DNA of 64,000 nt, taken from positions 10,493,318-10,557,317 of the forward strand of contig OZ037772.1 of assembly GCA_964035545.1 (NCBI GenBank), read 5' to 3'. This document shows positions 1-11,747 of this stretch, in pieces; positions within the stretch are counted from its first letter, which is position 1; every line of letters begins with the position of its first letter. This DNA is from Bugula neritina. Its lineage: Eukaryota; Bryozoa; Gymnolaemata; Cheilostomatida; Bugulidae. Both the position numbers and the translations under genes were made by a program. Below the pieces are notes generated by a model that made no database searches, was not told the DNA's origin, and saw only the letters and a list, made by a program, of their open reading frames with translations.

Positions 1-463
1 TGTTATGACAGGCTTTCTCTTTCCTAATTAGTCATTTTATACAGAAATAACATCTGCTAACTCATTCAACTGAATATTTTTTGTTTCCTTCTCATTTTAT
101 TTTTAATTTTTCAGCTGCAGCATGCATATATTTATTTGCAGATATCATTTTTGTACCATATAATGAATTGACTTTTATGATCAGCATGTATAATAAACAT
201 TTATTCATAAGAGAATGCAAATATAATAATTATGTTATTTTTTTTAAATACTAAATTATTCTGTTTTGAGTAGTAATTACGCATAATATCAAAGTCCACC
301 AAAGTTTCTGCTAGGTTAATGATATCATAACATAATTTCAAGTATCATATTCATAAAATAATAATTCCTTAAACCATGTCCACTTTCTTACTACACTGTC
401 TATATTAGTCACTACTCTGATAAACACACTTCCTATAGAACAGCTGTCTATATGACAAACGTC

Positions 464-3400
464 TTAAAGTTTTGTAGCTTTACAGGCCTTTCTCTTCACA
501 GTTGTGTAGTGGTTACCTGAACAAGGTAAGCACGCAGCTTTCTTCGCTGAATCATCATCACTATAATCGACAATTCTTCCTTTTCTGTAGCTAAAACTTT
601 GACCAGCTGTCGGAGTTTGCTGATCCCGCCTGGCGAGGTTTTCCCACAATGCTGAGTTGTTTTCTCCTTGCTTGGAATATTTGATTGGCTGCTCTTTGCT
701 CAGTACTGCAGGTTCATTTTCATGTAATTTGGCAGGTCTGTTTTCATCTGGTATAGCCTGTCTGTAACTACCTAGTATGACAGGTCTGTTTTCATTTGAC
801 ATGGTAGGCATGGCTCTTCTTTTAGGGCTCTCTCTTCTTTCCTGAACAAAGTATGCAGGTCTATGATATACTTTGTTGAAAAGAAATTGGCCGTCTGCTA
901 GTGGGTGCAGCAACATAGATCCTTTTGATTCCAGATGTTCTCTCTAAAATAATATTTTTATAACTTTTATAGATTAGACTGAAAAAAAATTGTCTAAATG
1001 ACCATCATGTGTTTTATCATTTCCCCCAATTCATTTAGCAGATATACCATAGGAAAATTATTAAGAACTCATACTAAACAAGGTTCCCTACTAGTTGAAT
1101 GTTTTTTCTTTTATACTACATGCACGGTTAGCTATATTCAATATAGCTAAAAGTAACTTGGCTTTTTGCACAACCATTCAAGTAGCTTTTAATAATGAAG
1201 ATAATGTAAATATTTTAGTTCGATTTTATGGAACTAATTTATATCTATGTCTAAACACAGTTGAACTCAATATTTAACTCTGTCTATAAATACTAACTGT
1301 GTTTTGAAATGAGAAACTTTCACTAATTGATGGAGTTTCATACAGTTCCCCTTCTGTTTCCTTAGCAACTGGTTCACTCAGAGTCTGAGTGCTTCTTGGG
1401 GATGGTAGAGGAGGTGTCTCAGAAAATAATGTAGTTATTCTTTCGTATGTATGACTCACTCTCTCCTGTTTCTTTCTCCGCATTCCTTCTTTATTTTCAC
1501 TTCTTTGTCTCATCATAGCACAGTCTGGTTGAACATCTCTAGCTTTACTCTCTGATTTTTCTCTGAGCCAAACTTGTTGACCATCTCTAGATTCAGTTTC
1601 AGCTTTTCCTCTAAAGTGATCTTGCTGACGTTGAAAATTTCTGGCTTTTGCTTCTGGTTTCACCATTAGACCTCCTTGTTGGTATTCTCTAGCTGTGCTC
1701 TCTGATCTTTCTCTAAAACGATTATTTTGACCATCTCTGATTCTGCTTTCTACTCCTTGTCTAACGTAACCTTGTTGATGATTTGCAATTTTTATTTCTG
1801 GTCTTATCATAACACCTCTTTGATGTCCATCTCTGAGTTTACTTTCTTCTTTCTCTCTAAGATCACCTTCCTGGCTGTTCTTGACTCCACCTTCTGCTTT
1901 TTGGCTTGAATAATCTTGATCACAAGTTATTACTTTAGTTTCTGATCCTTCTCTGGTACCATCTTGTTGGCCATTTTTAATTTTTTTTTCTTGGCTCATC
2001 ATTAAACTACCTTGCTGAATGTTTCCTGTTTTCTTGTCCAATGTTACTCTTGGAAGTTCTTGTTGAATATTCATAACTTTCCGAGGCCCTTGAGCATAAC
2101 CTCTTGCTGGAACTCTGAAGCTGTTGCCTACATTTTCATTTGGTTGTGACGATCTGTTATGACTTCCTGGAGAAAAGCTATTCTCTAGTTGTGTTGGTTT
2201 ACATTCTCCTTTATAAGCATCATATCTATAGCTCTGCAAAGAAAAGTTTGTATGTCGATAAATAGAATACTTTATGACTAATCAATAATACGATCCATGA
2301 GTTTTATAGGCCGATAATCAAAAGTTATTTGTTTTGCATATTCTTAACATATTATAATGATCCAAAATTGCAAATTTTTATTATATGATTTTATGAGAGG
2401 CTTAAGGATAATGAAAATCAATAGCCATGGTATAAAACATATTATTATTTTACAATATACAATTGACCCTGAAAAAATTAATATGGACATACAAAATAGC
2501 TATAAGTAATATATATAAAATTATCAAATGATGCAACTCTTGGTAAATGAAAATGTTTTAACTTTTACCTTGGAAGGTTCTGGATTAGGTAATGTCATCT
2601 GATATACTCGAGCTTCAGATCTTTCTGAATGTCTATCCCTGTGTTTGGTTAATTTAGCAAGTTTAGCTACAATTACAATTCAATTAATCGAGTTATTATG
2701 ACCAAACCAGCCTATAATTATACAAAAAGCTAATATATATATATATTGCTATATGTGCTATGTCGGTAAAAATTACAAATTAAATTGTTTATGGCACTTT
2801 ATAGAGCTTTATCAAAAGTCAATTGCATAATGTTGAAATTTATTTATAGATTACATGATTTTTGTGATGTTATAGTAAATGAAAAACAGTCTTACTAAAG
2901 TTTCTTAAACATGGAAGAAGTCAATTTTCTTTTTCCTAGTGCTGATAGTCTGATACAAACACATTCTACGCTTTGCCATAGCAGCCCATGCAGTTGGGCT
3001 TTTATTTTGCAATAAAGTAATGACACACTACTCTCATGCTTTAGTTGACATTTCTTAGGCTTCCATAGCAACGGAGTTTAAATACAATCATACAAGTTAA
3101 ATGTTGAGCAAAGATTTTCAACAGTATAGCACTTGTTGCATTATATAAGCAAGCTACATATAAAGTCGCAAATTTGGATTATTGGTTGTTGCAATTAATT
3201 GAAAAATTGTTATATATAATCAGAAGAGTTACCTAAAAACTGTGATGGTTGAAATATAACCATGCATACCACTACTCTGCTTTATTTGTCATTACTTTGG
3301 TTTTCACAACAACACAGTTTATTTATGTTTAATAAAAACTTGGCATAGCATAAGAGTTTATATATTATATAGAATTATTGCTTATTATATATAAAGAAAG

Positions 3401-3558
3401 TATATAGACAAAGTCAGAAACTTGAATAAACAATTTGAAATATAGTAACACTTACAGACTTTGAGATGAAATCTAAGCAGACACAGGATGTTGAGTATTT
3501 GTATGATACCGGCTGGTACTGTGATACACAGGATAAGTTCCCATTCCTTCAGCACCAT
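464..3558 (-). CDS. Tyrosine-rich transmembrane adaptor-like protein A
   Basis: Four exons on the minus strand: 3558-3456, 2666-2569, 2233-1298 and 943-464, all bounded by GT-AG and in phase (1, 0, 0), giving 538 aa. The ATG at 3558 has an in-frame TGA three codons upstream, which fixes the start. Exon 1 encodes an ectodomain of about 8 residues (MVLKEWEL), a helix of about 20 hydrophobic residues containing two Cys, then a basic turn (RFHLK). The rest is a polar, charged tail with degenerate repeats of the type RExxESKxRDxQQ (about residues 170-310) and scattered tyrosines: RVYQM (Y56), HTYERI (Y330), ELYETP (Y365), and NHYTTV near the C terminus. Exon 3 could also read through its donor to a stop at 1274, giving a 386-aa form ending SIYRQS. 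The plan matches vertebrate LAT/PAG-type adaptors, but I see no sequence-level family match. Function is inferred. Confidence 0.55.
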
Positions 3559-5480
3559 CTCTTCTACTCAACAGAGCAGCACTAACTATCAGCCTGTGTA
3601 ACTAGCAGCAGATGCTGTCTTCTGCTTGCTGAGGTTTCTTGGAATTTAGCTGTGGTTTCCCAAACAACATCTGCAACTTATTTGGACACTTGCTTAACAT
3701 GCCCACCTCTGAATTTGTTTAGTTCTTGAGCTATCTATGCTCTATGTCACATACTGATACAGTAAATGTACTTAAATCAAATGTGTTTTTCTTTGAAGAT
3801 GTTGCATAAATATTTTATTTTGTGTTTCTGTGAGAGATTTTGCTTTCATGTAAAGAAGCAGCAGCTCTTAGAAACCTTTCATTTCTGAAATGTTGTCAAA
3901 ATACTATGAAGTATTTATATAAGATCAACTTTAACTATCTTATACCAAATGGAGTTGCATAAGCCCGTTTGGTACCTGCATAGCTGAAGAAAGTCATTAA
4001 TGCATTTATCAATTACTATACAATATAGTTAAAAAATGGCAAAAATCTTAAAGCTAAAAATAGCTGTTAAAATGTTAGCTCAGCAAGTTTTATTGATATA
4101 AGCATCTAATTTGTGATAAACTACAATTTTTCTCACATGATAATAATGTTGCACTTTAGTGTTCAGGACCTCCTCTTAGTTTTTTTTACATATTTTTATG
4201 GAATCAGCTCATTCAATTACCCCATCTACAGCAAATTTTCATAAATATTGAACCGACTTTATTTTTTGTCAAAATTTGCTAATGTGTATACTATAAACAA
4301 AGTAAAATGACTCAAATATAATGTTTATTAGCTGTAGGCTATATAGGTATTTAAATAGCTGTATAAAATTTACCATCATACCAAATCATGCTTAGCTTAA
4401 ACTTATGATATTCTCTCTTAATCTTAATTTTGGTAAATTCCTTAATAATTACTTTTATAAAAATAATAAAACAGCTATTTATTAATTAATAAGCTAATCA
4501 AACTTGTTGTAATTAGAATTGTTAGTCTAGAATGTTGCAGACCGAGGTTTTATTTTCAAGATTTTAGTATAAATAGAGATAAACGTATAATACAGGTCTT
4601 TCTTATTATAGAGAGATAATGACATAGCTATTTAACACCCTATATAGGGTGTTAAATATCATGATAAATGATTGCTCAACTGTGGTCAAATTAAATTTAA
4701 TTTTTGTCGCATTCGTTTACTAAAAAATTTCTTTTGTTTTGTAGATTATATATATGATAAAAATACCAAAATTTTAAACATTCAATTATATCTATATAAA
4801 AAAGCCTTTATTTATTATGATTTATATTTATTGCATAATTGGTTTACAATTAAAATTAAAGAAATACTGTAAATTATAATGAGAAAAAATTTTTTTCAAC
4901 TATAAGTTTGCATATTTTATAGCATTGCCTTTAAAGATTTGTCCAAAAGAAAACAATTTTTGCAGTAACAAAAAATTAGGTATGTAAAATGTTTATGAAT
5001 AATTCAGTATAGTTATATAACACTTTACAAAATTATCAAAGCTAGCACAAAAACAAAAAAAACAGAAATATTTTACAAGTAATAATTCATTATAGTTTAA
5101 TTTTGCCTCATCCATTGTTTAATACAGAATCAGTATAACTATGTTGCAAAATCATGAAAAATCATAGATAATTAAAAGTTGTTTTTTTCATATTCAATTT
5201 ATGTTTTATAAATTGAGTTGTATATAATGACTGTTTGATAATTTCACAAACAAAATGTTTAATTAACTTTGTTCAATTTTCTTTTTTCTTCTTTCCAATT
5301 AGAACATACTACACTTTGAAGATGTTTTAGGATTATAGCTGTCGGTCTTGGCTGTGATAAAAAAATTATATAACAAAGGCAGAGGGCTCTGGCCCAATTG
5401 CTTTTGGACCAGAAAACTTTGAGGCAAGAGATCCATGCTGTTCAGAGGCAAAAATTTCTAGGGCAGCTTGTTCTTTTAAC
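3559..5480. other. Intergenic, between adaptor-like genes A and B
   Basis: AT-rich sequence with no supportable exon. An alternative reading frame overlapping the last exon of gene B stays open past its stop to 5366 and is treated as a finding. Short open frames near 4672-4872 have the composition of random AT-rich DNA. Confidence 0.5.
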
Positions 5481-7987
5481 TTATAAAAACCTCTTTCGGT
5501 TTTTGTCACCATTTCTTTTAGTTTTAACCTGTTCACCTTTTTCTTTGGATTGCTCACTCACTGCATTTAAATTTTCTCTTGCTTTCGTTGCTTGTAATTC
5601 ATCATTTTTTTCTTGAACATCTTTTTCAATGGGGGCTCTTGGTGTAATTACGTTCATTGCCATATATCCAGAAGTATTGGTAGCTTGTAATTCAGAGTAT
5701 TTTGTATTTTCCTACAAAAAGTAATATACATACAAAATAGTTTTAACATCTGTAATAAGGCTTGAACAAGGTGTTGCATATTTAAACATGTAGATGTTAT
5801 ATAATACTTGAGCTTTAAGTTGAAAAGCTTTGAGTATTATAGACCTAAATATTTTCTTTTCTGTTTAAAGGTTTCATAGATAAATTCTGTCTATACAGAC
5901 TTTTATTGTTAACTTGGTGCTACGAAACCACGTGTTGAACATTTCTGCATTGTTCCATATTAGTGTTTATAATGTATTTGGTAGTTCTTTGTTCCAAATT
6001 GAATTTATATTTATAAATGTTAAAAACAGGTAAATGTCAATATGCAATTAAAAAGTATTTAACATAGTTTTTGCAACAATTGCACGTGATAATATGTTTT
6101 AATTGTAGATTTATTTTTTAAACTGCTTATATGAGTTGCAAGTTAAATACATGTTTCCCTAAAGAAAACAGTCATTACGCAACAGGCTAAACAACTTTTC
6201 TATACAAGTAAAATCATAATTTTATATATGAATGATTTCAATGACCCTATATCGCATTCCAAATTTCTAAATGTGCTTTTTACATATTATTTCATATTTA
6301 AAAGCATTTTAATCAGATAAAAACAGCCAAAACAACCTAATTTTTTTCAATTGCGTGAGGCTTTTGCTAAAACTTTGAATTTTTTATTTACCTTTCTTGG
6401 AAGAGAGAGATTGTCATAAAGATCCTGTACTTTAGTATTTTCAAGTGGTGGCTTGTGAACGGCTAATGGTGAGCTGTTTGGCTCTCCTGATATACTTTCG
6501 TAGTGATTATCTGTTTCTTTGTCAACTGGTAACTTATTCTCATCTGGTAATACTTCTATGCAACTTGAATATTCCTTCTCTCCTAAATCTTTGGTGTAAG
6601 AGAGAACTTTAGGACGTTTCCTGCTACCCTGGAAACAATGTTGCCATTAGACTAGAATATGGCTCATCTCCATAAAAGAGGACATGGAATATTACGTGAT
6701 GTATAGTATTTAGTGATTTAGCAACCTAGCTAACTTGATGTAATTGGCTAAACGCATAGATTCTCTCAAAAGTGGTTGAAAGTTGGATTAACTATATACG
6801 GACTTGTGCCCTGACTATAGTACTGCATGGAGACAGCACAAAAAGCATAAAAATTTATTCATGAGTGTCAAGTTGAGTAAGATCTTTGTTTAACAACCAT
6901 TACCTTAACATAAATTTAATATATTTTTTTATTTACCATAATTATAATACTAGTAAACTGTTTCTTTGAATACCCTGCATAATGTGATAGCTCCACTATA
7001 TATGTGTGAGTCATGCATGTCCAATATTTTTTACTTAAGATATTACCTTGACATTAGGTTGCCATCTTCCAGGCTCGTAGAAATCCTCAGAGCAAACCAA
7101 GCTGCTGCTCCTAACAGAACTTGACCTGGACACAACTGCAGTCTTTTCCCTAAATGCTGCCGATTTGCTTTCTTTTTTTCTATTGGCCGGTCTTTTCTTT
7201 GAGATTCGTACTGCCAATATGCGTTGCTTCTTTCTACTGGGCGCTAGCTCACCTGATATAAAAGCTGTAAAATAATCGGTTAAACTTATTTTCCGGTATA
7301 ACATTTTCTATAAGTAAAAGCTAATCAAGGCTTTTTACTGCCCAAAGGTAAACAAAGGTAGTTGGATATAAAAGGGCTATATAGTATAGGCTAGTTATTT
7401 AAAAAATTATTAAAAATAAATAATTGAACTGCATCAAACTATTTTTAACCCTTGGTAATATTAGGATTAGTAACTTATGCTGTCTTTGAACAGCATGACT
7501 ATTTCTCTATTAAGGTCAATAATATCATAGAACAACAAAAAAAACATAAGACCCTTAAGCATTTAGAGCTAAAACACTTTGGTGAACTTTATATGTAATA
7601 AAAAATGGTTTTTGGCTATACCTACAATTACTCTTTTGCGCAGAGAAAGACCGGTTTCCTTTAATTTGCAATTTTTCAATTCTATTTCAGATTTTTTAAT
7701 TTCAATATCTTTTGAAAGTATGCATGTTCATAGGTATTCAAAGTCAAATAACAAACAATAACAAATATGGAAAAGTGTGAATTATAGGTAGCAAAATGAC
7801 TGACAAAGTGATCAACTCATATATAATAGGGGTGTCTTAGTGAAATCAAATAAAACAGCATATATAGCTTACCATGATAAAGCCTTCTGAACATAGTAAC
7901 ATATATGGATGTAATAATCAAACTTGCTAGATTCATAAGAAATAAACCTATCTGCCATATGTAGTACCATGCTATAATTCCTTCCAT
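5481..7987 (-). CDS. Tyrosine-rich transmembrane adaptor-like protein B
   Basis: Four minus-strand exons, 7987-7873, 7264-7047, 6628-6392 and 5711-5481, join in phase (1, 0, 0) to give 266 aa. The ATG at 7987 is preceded in frame by TAA 13 codons upstream, with no convincing acceptor between. Residues 1-12 are a short ectodomain and about 13-33 a membrane helix, followed by RRLYH and a strongly basic juxtamembrane stretch (about 46-80). The tail has tyrosines in SH2-type contexts: EDFYEPG (Y101), KEYSSCI (Y131), NHYESI (Y154), DLYDNL (Y182), TKYSEL (Y195) and GYMAMN (Y206, a YxxM class motif). No enzyme domain is visible. This is the layout of LAT/PAG/LAX adaptors, which known biology places at the plasma membrane recruiting SH2 proteins after phosphorylation. 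Gene A, 1.9 kb downstream in the same orientation, has the same exon-1 design and phase, so the two are probably tandem relatives. Confidence 0.6.
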
Positions 7988-8934
7988 AACCAACTTAATG
8001 TACAGTGTTATGTAACACAAAGTTTACCTACTGCATGTAGCTTTTGGTGTCAAGTAATTTTTTTAGAATGATCTTAGATTCTTACACTCAAACTGAATGC
8101 TAACAACTAAAGTGTAAGATTATTACACAGATCTTGCTTTAGTCAAGTTCATGTCAAAACACTTGATGAGTAATTTTAGCAAAGCAGTTTATCTTTGATT
8201 AGGTTTACCTATGCATGATGAATACTTGGAAAACACTTATTTTGATGAACTATTCCTTTGAAATATTCACAGTTGTAGTTATATTGACAACAATTTAAAA
8301 CCATTTTAAAAATTGAAAACATCACATGAAAAGTTCCTAGTGTTTGTAAAAGCAGTTAGGATTGCAAAAACGTGTTTAAAGACACATGAATATTATATGC
8401 AGATGCAATGTTAAATGTAAGGAGGGTAGTGATTCGTTAAAAACATGGCAGCTCATTGTTATTTGTTTAGGAAAGCCGAGATATGGAGCATCTTTTTATA
8501 GGTCTATAGCAAAAAAACTCATTATATACTTTTGGACCAATCATGTTAAATTTTTGTATTTACTACATGCATTCTACATATTCGATAATACTGTCTCACA
8601 ACACAGCTCTATATCTATTAAAAAGTATTTGATACACTTCATCATCTATATATGCGCTATAATAAAATATTCACATATACTATACCTTAGTTATTATTTA
8701 CAGATATGGTTTAAAGGTTGTACCTACAAAAAATTTAGTTTTGTAAAACTTTCTGTTGTTATTTTGACAGCATAATTTAAAGTTGGCGTTAATTTTTATG
8801 GTGTCACAAACTAACAGTTATTATTGTTGACTTCATAATTGCATGATGTTCTTAGCCGCTGCAACACAAAGCCTTATCACTGAGCTGGTTTGAAGGTTTA
8901 AATTTCAGTTCAGTCACTTGAAATATTGTACACA
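7988..8934. other. Intergenic, nothing recognised
   Basis: This is the likely upstream region of adaptor-like gene B. An open frame of 129 codons at 8386-8775 is rich in Ile, Tyr, Phe and Lys, as expected from AT-rich non-coding DNA, and has no splice context or motif. I see no gene here. Confidence 0.5.
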
Positions 8935-9861
8935 TTAACACTGAGCTGTGTTTGGTACAATAGCAATATATGATATTGGCCAAATGATTGATGAAATCTG
9001 TATATATAAAATGAGATGTCAATGTTGGAATTGCTACATGTGGCGGGTTTCATGTTGAGGCAGCACCCAGCATTCAATTTATATCAGGGCTGATGTACAC
9101 CCTATCTCCGAGACACGCTTATATATATATATATATAGTTGTATTGTAGGTCGTAAAATACCAGTCATTTTTAATGTATCCGGGCTGAAGTTCTCAAATT
9201 CTATTATTGGGTGTAATCCATGACAACTTGTTAGACATTTATATGCAATGAGTTGCCGAAAACGTCTTCCTAGCTGTTCAATAAGAGCCTGATGCAATAT
9301 TTTGCATTAGGCAGTGCTTAATCTTGACCTACTGCAACTGCTTATGAAAGCTTGGACATTTATAAACTGGCTGAGATTTGTTGTTATGGCCTGCAATAGG
9401 CAAAGTGTGTCCATAGGGTGTTTACAGGCACTACAATGGTTTAAGTAAAAGTTATTTAACTCTACTGGAAGCATGCCAATCAGTCAAAAACTTTGAACTT
9501 TGTTTTGTTGAGAAACTCATGGTATCCCGCATGATAAACCAGAGTAAACAATCTCGCTGTTAGTATTACACAATCAGAAACCTATTGAGTATATAGAAGA
9601 TGGACAAATACTTTTATAGATATCTCATAAGTTAAAAATTATGTAACATATATTATTATACTATGCAGACCAATTGCTTTGCATGGAAGGAATAAATTTT
9701 TCAATAATGTTTGAAAGCCATTGTATTAAATAAAACCACAACCATAAGATGATTCAAAATTTTATATATCACTAAAAAATTAGAAAAAGTGTCAATATAT
9801 TCGAACCAATGAAAGCGCAGCAGTGATATTATTCTATGATGTCTGTAGAAAAATCCCAAGT

Positions 9862-9871
9862 GGGAATTTCC
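9862..9871. promoter_or_regulatory. kB-type site upstream of 3CxxC gene copy 1
   Basis: GGGAATTTCC is a perfect match to the NF-kB/Rel consensus GGGRNNYYCC, about 240 bp upstream of the copy-1 start codon. The same decamer with the same flanks lies upstream of copy 2. Binding is inferred only. Confidence 0.35.
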
Positions 9872-10110
9872 AACAAGGCAAAACCAGATTGCAACATACA
9901 ATATATAACATACAAACTTACTACATTCATAGCTAAAAGCTGTGTTAGCATTTCGCAATCTTGCGCCATGTTATCTCATATATCAGGTCTGACATGTGAT
10001 AACAACATGTTACTAATCTAACAGCTTTAGCTGCAGGTACACACTGAATTTGTTACACCTTCATCTTGTATGCTCAACGTATCAGCAGAAAAGGTGTCAA
10101 CGCAGTCAGC

Positions 10111-10284
10111 ATGACAGAATATGGGTCAGACGAGTTTCTCTCATTTGACTTTGATGAACCATTTGTCTACAAGAAACCGACTGGTGACAGGTTTGTTGTC
10201 TATGCTGTTATAGGTACATATGAGTTTGTTTATAGTAGCAGCTAATACTTTCTATATTATACTTCAGCATATTCTATTATATGA

Positions 10285-10340
<56 letters not shown>

Positions 10341-11747
10341 TGTGTGCCTGTGTGGTGCGTGCCTGTGTGGTGTGTGGCATGTGCGTGTGCAAATTTATAA
10401 AACATGTTTAGAAGTTTAATTGAACAGTTTTTATTGAGTTTTCCTTTTCAATATTAGTTTTCATGCTGCAAGTTGAAATTAACGTAAAACTAAAGAAAAG
10501 TTAAATACAAAGCAGTACTTTGCTTCACAGTTTCTTTTATGGCTTACATTTTTAAATCTTTGTACTTATTCTGTAAAAAGGACACACTTGTTTTGTTAGG
10601 TCCACCAATGAAGTTGCAGGTCCAAGGAAAGTTAGAGTTACGGAGGCAATTGCCAATTTGAAACGATTTTCCCGCAAGAAGACATATGTAGAACCAGAAA
10701 ATGATGACTCTGAAGACGATACTGCGGCTGACTTCAACAACAATTCTCCCAGTGACAGCGACACAGAGGAAGATGATGCCGAGACGTATTTAGACGCAGA
10801 CGACTTCCTGTACTCAGGCAGCAAGTCATCCCTCAGGTATGGCGTTGACAGCAACCCTTTACCTCCGCCGGTGGAACCCCAACAGTTGGAGGAATCAAAA
10901 ATCCTGAAGTTAAATCGACAAGTGAGAAGACATGGTTACTTTGAGTGTCGAAAATGCAAACATAATTGGGAATGCTCTTACGTTTACTGCAACTTTGATA
11001 GCATGAAAAATGACAAGCCCATTTATAAGGTGAGAGTATTTTAATTATCTATTTCAAATCTTCTTATGCATAGAGTCAAATGCATTTTGTCATTTATACG
11101 TAAAGAAATAGCTTTCACTGAAACTCATTGTAGTGCAGACTATTACTGCCTAATTGATCTTTAAGGAAAGCTATATTATTAGTATTGTTTTGATTTCAAT
11201 AAAGTTTTTCTTTGGTAGCAATATACTTGTATATCAAACTATTAAAACTATTAATGCTATTGCATGCTTTTTATTGCATGCAAAACTGGTTTTCTTATAA
11301 TATATGTTTGCATTTGATAGCTTTACATTCATTTATAGTGACTGAGTAAACTTTCAATAGATTGATAAACAATCACTATTAAAGAAGTATATATCTTAGG
11401 TGCCATGCAAAGATCTCCACCATAACTAGGTTTACAATGTTATAGTCTGTGGTGCACAGCTAGCTGAATTATCAGTGCTATAGTCTGTCTCAAATAGTTC
11501 AATCATGTTCCAGTTTTACAAGAACTTGTTAACTGACACTCATTTTCTTTTTTTCTCTGAGCACCAGAACATGTTCCTATATAATAATGATTGTTGTCTC
11601 TTTTTATTTTTCAATTTGTTGTTTTTTTAGCCAATTCGAGGCATGACATGTGATAAATGTGAGACCAGAAACTATCCAAGGTGGCTCAGACCGGTGGGTA
11701 GTGAACACAAAGTGGAAAGTCATGAGATCCAAAGACCAGCAAAGTAA
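10111..11747 (+). CDS. 3CxxC (ZAR1-like) zinc-finger protein, copy 1
   Basis: Three exons, 10111-10190, 10600-11029 and 11631-11747, join through GT-AG introns to give 208 aa. The N-terminal half is acidic and low in complexity (runs such as NDDSEDD and DSDTEEDDAE), followed by a segment around LRYGVDSNPLPPPVEP. The C-terminal part starts RRHGYFECRKCKHNWECSY and continues with a lone Cys and a TCDKC pair followed by RNYPRWLRP. This spacing resembles the start of the 3CxxC zinc-binding domain of ZAR1 and related proteins (GYYxCxxCxxxWES...C...CxxC). The later CxxC pairs expected in full-length ZAR1 fingers are absent: the protein ends about 30 residues after the second pair. ZAR1 family proteins bind RNA in oocytes; whether this short form does is unknown. 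Exon 3 and its acceptor are strongly conserved in the tandem copy. Confidence 0.75.
10287..10337. repeat. (TG)n microsatellite in intron 1, copy 1
   Basis: About 25 uninterrupted TG units followed by a degenerate TG-rich tail, inside the first intron of the copy-1 3CxxC gene. The same repeat is at the matching place in copy 2, so it predates the duplication. Confidence 0.95.

Noticed and set aside
8386-8775. 129-codon plus-strand open frame
   Set aside because: Ile/Tyr/Lys-rich composition of AT-rich noise, no motif, no paralogue and no splice signals.
10220-10411. Cys-Val repeat frame
   Set aside because: It is the (TG)n repeat in intron 1 of the 3CxxC gene.
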